Assembly (NCBI GenBank): GCA_951640165.1 | Contig: OX621263.1 | Coordinates: 2,936,501-3,000,500 of the forward strand | Length of the DNA: 64,000 nucleotides | Direction: 5' to 3' | Origin: Pseudoips prasinana | Lineage: Eukaryota > Arthropoda > Insecta > Lepidoptera > Nolidae | In this document: positions 54,812 to 63,535 of the stretch, in pieces | Position numbering within the stretch: the stretch's first letter is position 1 | Layout: every line of letters starts with the position of its first letter | Translations under genes and position numbers: made by a program | The notes under the pieces: generated by a model | The model's database searches: none | What the model was told of the DNA's origin: nothing | Seen by the model: only the letters and a program-made list of their open reading frames with translations

Positions 54812-56137
54812 GTTTTTTGAACTTGAGTTACAATTAGGACAGTCAGGTGTTTTTACATCTTTCATTCCACATTTAAAACAAATAATTATATCACGAGGAG
54901 CTTGACATTGACGAAAGTGATGAGTGTTATTAAGACACCTGGGACAAAAAGGTTCCCTTTTCGTTACCCCCACTGCTTGTATATATTTCTCATTTAGATT
55001 TTTGTTATTTTGACTATATCTTGTGTAATTATTGTAATTTTGATTTTTAGACTGTACATATTTATTATGATTATTAGTTGTTTTATTTGCATCTTTTGTG
55101 TATGCAAATTCTGGTGCTAGTGTATCAGAAGTTACTTTAGGTGGTTCCTTAAAATGTAAAAGACGATCCTGAATAATTTCATAGTTACGACATAAAGTAC
55201 ACAAAGCATCTATAGTTGAAATGTCGGACGCTGAAGCTAAGATGCTGGCATAGCAAGGTCTTATATTATGAAGTAGAATCTCAAGTTGATCTGCTACTGA
55301 AGGAGGCTTAGATAGACGTGAGAACATGCCATTCATGATGGAGAGATAAATAATTATGTTCTCACGTTCCCCTTGAGTACGCGAGCGAATTTCTGAAATT
55401 AGCCGATAGTCATAGTCGGACTGTCCGAAATCTTCCTTCAATTTAGTTGCTAATTCAGACCAAGAATTAATCTTGTTTTTAATGGCACGATACCAATGTA
55501 GGGCATCATCTTGAAATATTTCAGAAGCGTAACTTAAAATTTTAGCTGAAGGAATATTTCTAGCTTCTAAAAATTCATCAACACGTATTATAAATGAACG
55601 AACACAAGATTTCCCATCAAATTTTAATTTACCTAAATCGGAAGAAGTTCTATCGCAAGTCACTGTTAAGTTCTGCACTTCGGGCACTGAAGATATATGT
55701 TCTCTAGTAGACCCATCACTACCGCTAAGAGAAGAAGTCGAAGTCCCTTTAGCCTGATGAGCCGAAAGCTTTTGTGAAAAAATTTTGTAAGCTTTCACAA
55801 TTTCCTCATAATCTGTTCGATTGGCGTCACTACACGTTATCCTCTCGAGACGATTATGTAAGTGATTCAACATGTTTTGAGTTCTCATAAGCGCAGGAAC
55901 ACTAGGATCTGTTACGTCTAAATTATTTTGAATTTTGGTCAGAACATCTAGGCAACCTTTAAGATCCTGTGCTACTTCAAGTGGAGACTCTAAAATATGA
56001 TCCGACGGAAAAAGTGCCGCTACTTTTACTATCTGTTTGCGCAACTCTTCAACAGAAGGTGCAGGAGTAGCACCTCTAATGCGAACCTCATATTCCAACT
56101 CGGATTTTTTAAGTGACAAATATTTAATTGATAACAT
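54809..56137 (-). CDS. gag: Gypsy Gag protein
   Basis: 442 codons from ATG at 56137. A helical capsid-like core follows the N-terminus: SFIIRVDEFLEARNIPSAKI, WYRAIKNKINSWSELATKLK and DFGQSDYDYRLISEIRSRTQ (retrotransposon gag domain). The C-terminus carries Cys/His fingers (CPRCLNNTHHFRQC and CFKCGMKDVKTPDCPNC) for RNA binding. The stop codon TAA (54811-54809) directly follows the slippery heptamer. Gag builds the particle; Pol is made as a read-on product. Confidence 0.9.
   Translation of the reverse strand: MLSIKYLSLKKSELEYEVRIRGATPAPSVEELRKQIVKVAALFPSDHILESPLEVAQDLKGCLDVLTKIQNNLDVTDPSVPALMRTQNMLNHLHNRLERITCSDANRTDYEEIVKAYKIFSQKLSAHQAKGTSTSSLSGSDGSTREHISSVPEVQNLTVTCDRTSSDLGKLKFDGKSCVRSFIIRVDEFLEARNIPSAKILSYASEIFQDDALHWYRAIKNKINSWSELATKLKEDFGQSDYDYRLISEIRSRTQGERENIIIYLSIMNGMFSRLSKPPSVADQLEILLHNIRPCYASILASASDISTIDALCTLCRNYEIIQDRLLHFKEPPKVTSDTLAPEFAYTKDANKTTNNHNKYVQSKNQNYNNYTRYSQNNKNLNEKYIQAVGVTKREPFCPRCLNNTHHFRQCQAPRDIIICFKCGMKDVKTPDCPNCNSSSKN
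54812..54818 (-). promoter_or_regulatory. -1 ribosomal frameshift site A AAA AAC
   Basis: On the minus strand the gag codons are TCA AAA AAC TAA. A AAA AAC is a canonical -1 slippery heptamer, and slippage leads into CTA ATT AGG, exactly the pol frame, open through to 51618. Without slippage gag ends at once. A downstream stem or pseudoknot was not worked out. Confidence 0.85.
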
Positions 56138-56673
56138 GATGAAAATGTGAAAATACCAAACCAGATATGGATAAGTGGTAATAAATATTCAACAAAAAAA
56201 AAACACGTTCCCCGTTCTGTTACAAAATAATTACTGAACGTCTTGTTTTGTATTTTTTTTTTTTTTGTAATAATTATATATAAAAATATAATTATTTATC
56301 TATAAAAAAAAACAAACAAATTCAAAACAAGTATGCTACTAAAGTGTACTGACCTCTAAAAAAAATATGAAAGTGATAAGTTAAATAAATAATACTATGA
56401 AAGCGCCATATTAGGCCCCCATATTTGTATGACGTAAAATAACAACAATAATAATATGGGTCAAACTTATTTGAATAAATGCAATATATGTATGTAAATA
56501 TAATATATGTATTTTGTGTAAATATATGATGTTAAATATTGAAAGCACTTACTTACGTACACTTTAGTAACATTAATCACACTGATTAACGTTTTACATC
56601 TAAAACAACCACAACATACACTAACTACAATATAACCAAGAGAACAAAAAAAACAGAATCAGGTGTACTACTT

Positions 56674-56691
56674 CCACGATTACGGGCGCCA
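56674..56691 (-). other. tRNA primer-binding site
   Basis: Two bases after the 5' LTR the minus strand reads TGGCGCCCGTAATCGTGG. A TGGCGCCC start is the complement of a tRNA 3' end (GGGCGCCA), as in many Gypsy elements. The tRNA identity was not determined. The leader up to the gag ATG (56138-56673) is AT-rich with no genes. Confidence 0.85.
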
Positions 56692-56693
56692 AG

Positions 56694-57687
56694 TGACACG
56701 GAGGTCTACCTTAGGGTCTTAATTAAATGAGAAGGCAAATCTCCGAGCACATAATTTATTAATAAATAAATGCCACAGCTATAAACGCCGGTAGGGGCAA
56801 TAAGGTGGATTCGTAACCGGACCCGATTCTGGTAATTGTTCCCTGGTAATGCACTCCCCTGGCTGCGTGCCGCCGTCGATGGTCTGGCGCTCAAAATCCT
56901 CCAAACGATGTTCGCTACCGCTGAAGGTGGGGTAGCCGCGTGGCCGCTGTGGTAGACGGGATGCACCAGGTCGATCCTTGGAAGTCCCCAATGGAAAGTA
57001 TCGGCGAGCGAGGTAAAGTCTAACGTGGACTTTGGACCCTGGAATGTGCATGAAGCGAGGCATTAGGGCCAGCTCAGTAGTGTGAGCACCCACGGCAGCA
57101 GCGCGAGAGAAAGCATAGCTGTGCAGCCGCGGATGTTCACAATCAGAAACGGAGATGACAATTAGAAAGAAGAATAGAAAGTATGGTAAAGTATGTAGAA
57201 ATATGGAATATGAATACCTAGTTAAAATACTTCATTACAATGCGAGGGTGAGAATGAATATGATAACATGAATATGTGGTGCCAACTATTATCTAAATTA
57301 CAAACATACAAAATGGCGTGAGGATGATTTGCACTTTATAACCCAAGCGAGCAAAGTACGTTGCTATCTACACTATACTTATTGAATACCACTTACCCAA
57401 TTCTGGGGTTGTCGGTCACACGTATAAATAAACAACGATATTAGGATATAAACTAATATTTCGAACACGTTAAGTGACGCCACTGAACTCGATTTATTAT
57501 AGAAAGCGATAAATAAAAAACAGGACGTGCGTTCGCTTCGAGAGGCTCAGGCGACTGATCGGCGCGTGCGCACCGAGACCGGCTTATCGCATCGCCCAGA
57601 GCCACTAAAATGTCGCCTATACGTGTTGAGGAACTAAAATGTGTTTTGTTAATATTTTATTTTAAATATATGTAACATAACGTTACA
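56694..57687 (-). repeat. Gypsy 5' LTR
   Basis: Minus strand starts TGTAACGTTATG (57687) and ends GACCTCCGTGTCA (56694). Contains the promoter by position. One difference from the 3' LTR was noticed. GTAG follows at 57688-57691. Confidence 0.95.
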
Positions 57688-57691
57688 GTAG

Positions 57692-58454
57692 CAACAGAAA
57701 TTCTAAGACAATATTGGGCCAACATCTGGGAAAACCCCGTTGAACATAATATCGAAGCTAATTGGATTCAGTCTGTTAGTGAAATTACTTCAAACATACC
57801 TACAATGGAGTTTGAAATGATACCTGTTGAAACATTTATACAAGCTCTCAAACGTTCACACAACTGGAAATCACCTGGAACTGACAAAATACATAATTAT
57901 TGGTATAAAAAATTTACTTCTATTCACTCAAACATACATGCACACCTTAACAAATTCATACAATCGCCAGACACAATGCCAGATTATATCACACATGGAG
58001 TGACTTATATGTTTCCTAAAGATAGTGACACTCAAAACCCTGCTAAGTACCGGCCAATTACATGCCTATAAACAATTTTCAAAATTTTAACATCATGTAT
58101 AAGTGACATTACTTATACGCATTTGTCTAAAAATAATATTATTGCTGAAGAGCAGAAGGGATGTAGAAAAAATAGTCAGGGCTGTAAGGAACAACTGACA
58201 ATAGACGCGATTGTAATTAGTGAAGCGAAGAAGAAGAAACGCAACATTCACACCATGTTTGTCGACTACCGCAAAGCTTACGAGTCTGTTCCCCATAGCT
58301 GGATATTAAAAGTGCTAGAGCTTTATAAAGTAAATAAAATAATTATATCATTTCTTAAAAACTCTATGGAAAACTGGAAAACAGTTCTTCAAATAAGAAA
58401 TAATGCTACAAACAATCCAATTCCAACTGAACCGATTCGCATTTTAAGGGGAAT
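57692..58454 (+). pseudogene. Dong ORF, RT N-terminal part, one nonsense codon
   Basis: Continues the Dong frame: ATEILRQYWANIWENPVEHN, NWKSPGTDKIHNYWYKKFTS, VTYMFPKDSD, KYRPITCL. TAA at 58069-58071 is an in-frame stop. The same frame then continues TIFKILTSCIS, NNIIAEEQKGCRKNSQGCKE, TMFVDYRKAYESVPHSWILK, and PIRILRGI where LINE-E enters. Apart from the stop, no shift is seen. Confidence 0.85.
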
Positions 58455-59660
58455 TTATTTATTTTATTTATTCATTCATGTACACACAAAAATCATAGAA
58501 TAATATACAAAAAGAAACAAAGAGTACACAGGATCTGCTTATTTCGTAAGAAATTTCTTCCAGCAGACCCGCGAAAGGAAAAAAATAATTGAAGATAGTC
58601 AAAAATGTGTGTAGGTCAATAATAAACTTACATACTAATAATTTACATAAATACTTAAATACGAATATATACCACTATTATACTCAATGTTAAATTTAAA
58701 ATACACTAAATACTAATACTAACGTACATTCTAAGTGGATGAAATGGATAGATAATGATTTTTTACTTGTCTTTTAAACGAATAAATCGAATTGCAGTTC
58801 CGAACATTTGGCGGAAGAGAGTTCCACAGCCTGACCGCATGAACAGTAAAGGAATAGGAATAGAAATCGGTTTTATGGAGGGGAAATTTAAGAAGGGATT
58901 TCATGTGCGATCTGCAAAGAGCACCAGGAGCAGATTTATAGGAGAAGCGCTCTCGCAGATAGGAAGGGGATTGGGGATTATGAAGGATGTTAAAAAGGAG
59001 ACACAATATGCGAGTGTTCCTGCGAAAACGAATTGGGAGCCACTTGAGATCTTTACGAAATTTAGAGACATGGTCGAATTTTTTCAGGCCGAATATAAAC
59101 CGAATGCAGAGATTTTGTAAACGCTCAAGCTTATTTAGAAGCTCCTCTGTAGCGTCTAGGTAGCAACTGTCAGCGTAATCCAAGATGGGTTGTATCAGAG
59201 TCTGGGCAAGAGAGATTTTAGTTTTCAAGGGTAAAAAGTTTTGAAGGCATTTCAGCGAGTGGAATGTGAAGTGCACTTTTTTGCTAACTTCAGCGATTTG
59301 GGCTTTCCACGAGAGATTGCAATCCAAAGTAAGTCCAAGATTTTTTGCCGTGTCGGAATAAATAATTGGGACACCATCGAGGTAGACTGGTGGAAAAGAA
59401 TTTGAATTAACTTCACTGCGCATATGCCTACTGCCTATGACCATGGCCTGGGATTTCGCAGGATTTAAAAGTAAACCATGAGACTGAGCCCAAAGACTAA
59501 TTAACCCCAGGTCGTGGTTCATTGCAGCAATGGCTGCATCAGCGTCATCAAGGGTGAACGACCGATATAGTTGCAAATCGTCTGCATAGAGATGGAAATT
59601 CGAAGAGGTATTTTTTGTAACAGAGTTAATGAAAATAGAGAATAATAAGGGAGATAGAAC
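58455..59660 (-). mobile_element. LINE-E, 5'-truncated, TSD GGAAT
   Basis: GGAAT at 58450-58454 and 59661-59665. The left side is an AATAAATAAAATAAATA-like tail (minus strand). Excision restores RGI-FQGDAFSP in Dong. It carries the second half of a CR1-group RT gene (58731-59660). 58476-58730 is its 3' UTR. Confidence 0.85.
58731..59660 (-). pseudogene. LINE-E ORF2 C-terminal half
   Basis: Starts inside the RT at SVLSPLLFSIFINSVT, with FHLYADDLQLYRSF (active site), ISLWAQSHGLLLNPAKSQAM, LGLTLDCNLSWKAQI, then the post-RT region YADSCYLDATEELLNKLERL, IRFIFGLKKFDHVSKFRKDL, RLWNSLPPNVRNCNSIYSFK. It is open to its stop at 58731. The lack of endonuclease and first RT blocks makes it dead on arrival; the lack of stops suggests a recent insertion. 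Confidence 0.85.
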
Positions 59661-59665
59661 GGAAT

Positions 59666-61313
59666 ATTTCAAGGTGATGCTTTTAGCCCACTTTTGTTTT
59701 GCTTGGCTCTCAACCCACTATCTAATCTCCTAAATAACAGTAACAGTGGTTATAAAGTGACCAGTAACGGCACACGATTTAGGCTTTCACATTTGTTCTA
59801 TATGGATGACATTAAACTTTTTGCTAATAACAAAGACAATTTATTCGAACTAGTGGATATTACGCAACAATTCTCAAAAGACATTTGTATGGAATTTGGG
59901 GTAGACAAATGTAAAATTTTATCAGTCAAGAGAGGCAAAATATTGAAAAACAGTTACACTTTAGATACCGGGGAGGAAATAGAACCAATGAACGACAATA
60001 GTACGTATAAATATCTAGGTTTTAAGCAATCTCAAACAATAAACCAAAAAGAAATAAAAGCAGACTTAATAAAAACATTTAAACACCGACTAAATACTAT
60101 TTTAAAGACACATTTAAACGGTAAGAACACTATAAAAGCTGTCAACACTTTTTCTATACCCATTACATACTCTTTTGGTATTTATAATTGGTCACAGACA
60201 GATTTAATCAAATTACAACGAACAATGAACACCCTTATGACTAAATACCGAAAACATCATCCCAAATCATCAATAGAAAGACTTGTGCTACCACGCCACG
60301 AAGGCGGACGAGGTTTAATCGATATAAAAAATTTACACAACAAGCAGATTACTACACTCAGAAACTATTTCCATACCAAATCAGTACATTCATCCCTCCA
60401 CAATCAAGCATCGGCATTAGATAATAAACTCACCTCACTCAACCTTTGCAATACACAAATACAACCTAATGAGAAAATAATACAAACACAAGAGAAAATA
60501 GCAAGATGGGCCGAAAAGTCACTCCATGGAAGACACCGATCTGATTTAAACCAAAGACATATCGACAAAGATAAGTCGAACATTTGGCTTAAAAGGGGAG
60601 AACTATTTCCAGAAACTGAGGGTTTCATGCTAGCGATACAAGACCAGGTAATAACAACACGTAATTATGTAAAATTTATTATAAAAGATCCTCGTCAAGC
60701 TACAGATATTTGCAGACATTGTAATGCAGCTTCAGAAACAATACAGCATATTACCGGGGCTTGTAAATCTTTGGTACAAACGGACTACAAGCACAGGCAC
60801 GACCAGGTTGCCGCAATAATACACCAACACCTAGCTCATCAATACCAATTTTTACACAAAAAGGTCCCATATTATAAATATAAACCTAACACAGTGTTGG
60901 AAAATAGTTCTTGCAAAATTTACTGGGACCGAACCATTATCACCGACAAAACTATCCATTACAATCGACCTGACATAACGCTATTTAATAAACAGTCCAA
61001 TTCCGTGTATCTCATTGATATAGCCGTACCCAACACGCATAATATCCAGGCGACTATCTCAGAAAAACTTGCTAAATACCAAAATTTAGCAATAGAGTTA
61101 AAAACTCAGTGGAGAGTTCAGACGGTCCATATAGTACCAATCGTTATATCATCCACTGGTATTATTCCTAAAACCCTTACACAAAGCTTAGAACTGCTTA
61201 AGATACCCACGTACAATATCCACCTAATACAGAAAGCTACTATTCTAAACACTTGCCGTATTACTAGAAAATTTTTAACTTCGTCCACAATTACATCAGG
61301 TTTCTTTACGTAG
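59666..61313 (+). pseudogene. Dong ORF, RT end, CCHC finger and restriction-like endonuclease
   Basis: FQGDAFSPLLFCLALNPLSN, then LFYMDDIKLFANN (active site), KYLGFKQSQTINQ, and a thumb/linker with VLPRHEGGRGLIDIKNLHNK. A finger CRHCNAASETIQHITGACKS (C..C...H...C) precedes the REL-type nuclease: YWDRTIITDKTIHYNRPDIT, VYLIDIAVP (RPD...D) and EKLAKYQNLAIELK, the K-Y-x-x-L motif of R2/R4-type nucleases. Stop at 61311-61313. No break is seen in this 549-codon part. Confidence 0.9.
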
Positions 61314-61392
61314 CTTGGCGTGCTTGGCTACGGCCCGTACGTCAAGTAAACTTACCCCTCCAAAAAGGGAGAAAAAATAAGTCACTAATATA
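61314..61392 (+). other. Dong 3' UTR
   Basis: A short tail (CTTGGCGTGCTTGGCTACGG, CCCCTCCAAAAAGGGAG) ending AGTCACTAATATAA, then TAA repeats to 61410. CCCTCC and GGGAG could pair. Confidence 0.7.
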
Positions 61393-61410
61393 AATAATAA
61401 TAATAATAAT

Positions 61411-61476
61411 ATATAGGGACGATGTCACACAGATCATCCTAGCCCCAAACTAAGCAAAGCTTGTACTATGGGTAAA
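61411..61476 (-). repeat. SINE family B 3' end
   Basis: CACACAGATCATCCTAGCCC and CCAAACTAAGCAAAGCTTGT match the 3' end of family B; its TTA-type tail merges with the TAA repeats at the Dong right border. Truncated at about 61476. 61477-61516 is unassigned. Confidence 0.7.
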
Positions 61477-61516
61477 TGCTGCGGTCATGTGAGTGTATCA
61501 ACGGCTAGTGTGAATT

Positions 61517-62378
61517 AAAAAATAAACCAGCCAAGTGCGAGTCGGACTCGCCCAGCAAGTCCCGCAGCAGCAAGTATTTCAGTTGATTAAATGAAAGGTA
61601 AATTGCGTGCTGTGTGGTGACGGCGACAAATATCAGAATCAGAATATCATCACCCCATCTCATCCCGTGGGTGGCGTAGAAGTCGACCCGAGGGAATATC
61701 TACCAGAGGATGGGCAGCAGCTTCCTTCTGATTACTATGACCATCTTACTGCGATCGCCAACCCGCCTGCCAAGCGTGGCGATTATGGCATATCCCCCCA
61801 AGACGATTCTTGAGGGAGGCTTGTCCAGCAGTGGACTTATTTAGCTGTAATGATGATGATGAAATTGCGGTTTAAGATTTATGACGCATTAAAAAAAACT
61901 ACTGACTAGATCTCGTTCAAACCAATTTTCGTTGTTAGTTTACATGGTAATTCACATCATATATTTCTTTTTAGTTTTATCATTCACTTATTTTAGAAGT
62001 TACAGGGGGGGGGGGACACTCATTTTACCACTTTGGAAGTGTCTCTCACGCAAACTATTCAGTTTAGAAAAAAATTATATTAGAAACCTCAATATGATTT
62101 TTAAAGGCCTATCCATAGACACCCCGCATGTATAACGGCGATGAATTTTTTATTTTGAGTTTCAGTTTTATGTATGGCGACCCCCCAAAATTATTGTTAT
62201 TTTTCTATTTTTGTGTAAAAATCTTAATGCGGTTGAGAGAATACATCTACTTACCAAGTTTCATCAGTATAGCTCATATAGTTACGGAAAAAAGTGGCTG
62301 TAACATACGGACGGACAGACAGACAGACACGACGAATCTATAAGGATTCCGTTTTTTGCCATTTGGCTACGGAACCCT
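61517..62378 (-). repeat. AGGGTTCCGTAGCC repeat, minus copy, with SINE insertion
   Basis: Minus strand from 62378: AGGGTTCCGTAGCCAAATGG, TGTCTGTCTGTCCGTCCGTA, AACTTGGTAAGTAGATGTAT, an 11-nt C run (62005-62015), TTGGTTTGAACGAGATCTAG, then (after the SINE) ATTTACCTTTCATTTAATCA and GAGTCCGACTCGCACTTGGC. It matches 28787-29312 in order. A SINE splits it at 61607-61861. Confidence 0.75.
61607..61861 (+). repeat. SINE family C with 7-bp TSD AAATTGC
   Basis: GTGCTGTGTGGTGACGGCGA start, GTAGAAGTCGACCCGAGGGA, ATGGGCAGCAGCTTCCTTCT, GTGGCGATTATGGCATATCC, GTCCAGCAGTGGACTTATTT and an AATGATGATGATG tail. AAATTGC flanks it (61600-61606, 61862-61868). It is the most complete copy here. The 68-codon frame in it is accidental. 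Confidence 0.85.
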
Positions 62379-62463
62379 AAAAAGGCCCTCCGTCTGACGA
62401 ATATTCGATCAAGTCACGTGTCCTGACGCGAGTTAAACATTTTTTACCCGCTAAAGATTTTTG

Positions 62464-62692
62464 ATGTGTAGTGACGGCATAGCATATCATCGCCCCCTCT
62501 CATTTCCCCGGGGCACGTGGAGATCGACCGAGAGAATACCTACCTGAGAATGGGCAGCAGCGTTTTTCAGTGAACTATGACCATGAAACTGCGATCGCCA
62601 ACTCGTCTGCCAAGCATGACGATTATGGAATATACCCCCATTCTTTGTGGAGGATTTTGTCCCGCAGTGGACGTACTTTGGCTGACATGAAA
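62464..62692 (+). repeat. SINE family C copy just upstream of the gene 2 exon
   Basis: GATGTGTAGTGACGGC start, GGGCAGCAGCG, CTATGACCATGAAACTGCGA and CCGCAGTGGACGTACTTTGG end. It lies about 50 bp before the acceptor of the exon at 62741. 62379-62463 is unassigned. Confidence 0.75.
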
Positions 62693-62740
62693 GAAGTTTT
62701 CAATTCAAAAACCGCTTTATTTCTCCTATATTTGTTCCAG

Positions 62741-62881
62741 CTCTTCCAAAGTATATTTCTCATCTCTTCGTTAGTCCATGACGTCACAGAATGGCTGGGC
62801 AAGCACGAGAGCAGACTGGTACAGAAGCTCAAGTTCTACCAGGATGTCATGTTCTCTGGAGTCGTGGTGCCCATGACTTTG
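62741..62881 (+). CDS. AIG1-like membrane hydrolase, gene 2, internal exon
   Basis: 141 nt between TTTGTTCCAG and GTAAGT, phase 0 at both ends. The 47 residues begin LFQSIFLISSLVHDVTEWLG and end FSGVVVPMTL. The exon at 1596-1736 has the same length, phase and pattern (LFQ..FL..SLV.D..EWL.KHES.L..KLK.Y.D.MFSG.V.P.TL), so the two genes are tandem paralogues. The next exon (with the NRELVYP and HT blocks) must lie right of the window. No disruption is seen. Confidence 0.8.
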
Positions 62882-62939
62882 GTAAGTTATAAATAAAAGA
62901 AAACCAATTATTGCTTGTTACAGGTTATTTACAATTTCA

Positions 62940-63114
62940 GGCCACCTATGCACTATGCGGCTAGCCGCGATGCGGTCAGCCGTGAGGTAGACTGTACTCA
63001 GATATTTGTACGAGAAAGTAGTTTATATTCGCACTGTGATGCGGCAGCCGGTCAGCAATTTTTATTGCAGACGGCTGACCGCATTCTGGCTAACCGCATA
63101 GTGTGTAGGAGGCC
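62940..63114. mobile_element. Short MITE related to the one at 25352
   Basis: Ends GGCCACCTATGCACTATGCG and CGCATAGTGTGTAGGAGGCC in inverted orientation, with GCGGCTAGCCGCGATGCGGT sub-repeats as in 25352-25848. At 175 bp it is a deletion form. It lies about 58 bp after the donor of the gene 2 exon. Confidence 0.75.
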
Positions 63115-63535
63115 TTATATTTGTTATCATGCCTTATAAGTCCGCTGTAACATACCCATAAGGTGTACAATATTTTTTTAAAGTAAAACTCCAAATATAA
63201 TCACCTAACTCTAGATAAACGCATACTATATTATCAATTTATAATTAACAAGATAAAAAAATTGATATATTAAATGTCAATATTATAAGCAATAATGTCA
63301 TAGTTATCTAGCAATAGTCAAGTAACATAAATAATAATTAAAAACTTGTTGGACTTAAGCTAAAGACTAAATAGAAGATACAGTTTTATTTCGTTTTAGT
63401 ATTATTCCTTCATGGAATAATATGGCTTATACAGATAAAAAAATATTTTAGTTTATTTTTATATTCATAATTATTTTGTAATTTTTTAAATATGATTTGG
63501 CAGTTTGTTATATAATTGACCCCAATCCCAAATAC
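63115..63535. other. AT-rich intron sequence, nothing recognised
   Basis: Intron of AIG1-like gene 2. No coding or repeat signal is seen. Confidence 0.5.

Larger units (their letters stand above)
50336..57687 (-). mobile_element. Complete Ty3/Gypsy retrotransposon (7352 bp)
   Basis: LTRs at 50336-51329 and 56694-57687 (994 bp each, same offset throughout), 4-bp duplication GTAG at 50332-50335 and 57688-57691. Primer-binding site, gag, pol with -1 frameshift signal, and polypurine tract are all in order on the minus strand. No env is present. No stop or frameshift is seen in gag or pol. It interrupts Dong without disturbing the frame of the empty site. Confidence 0.95.
48541..61392 (+). mobile_element. 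Dong (R4-clade) LINE in TAA repeats, split by Gypsy and LINE-E
   Basis: One long ORF with Myb-like N-terminal repeats, RT with YMDD, a CCHC finger and a restriction-like endonuclease: the R4/Dong layout. Left border: TAATAATAATAA then GTCCCCCAAAGCC; right border: AGTCACTAATATAA then TAATAATAATAAT. Dong elements are known to use TAA repeats as targets. Gypsy (50336-57691) and LINE-E (58455-59665) are later insertions with their target duplications. The native element is about 4.3 kb. The 5' leader has a GTCCCCCA/TGGGGGAC stem (48541-48548 with 48582-48589). Confidence 0.85.
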
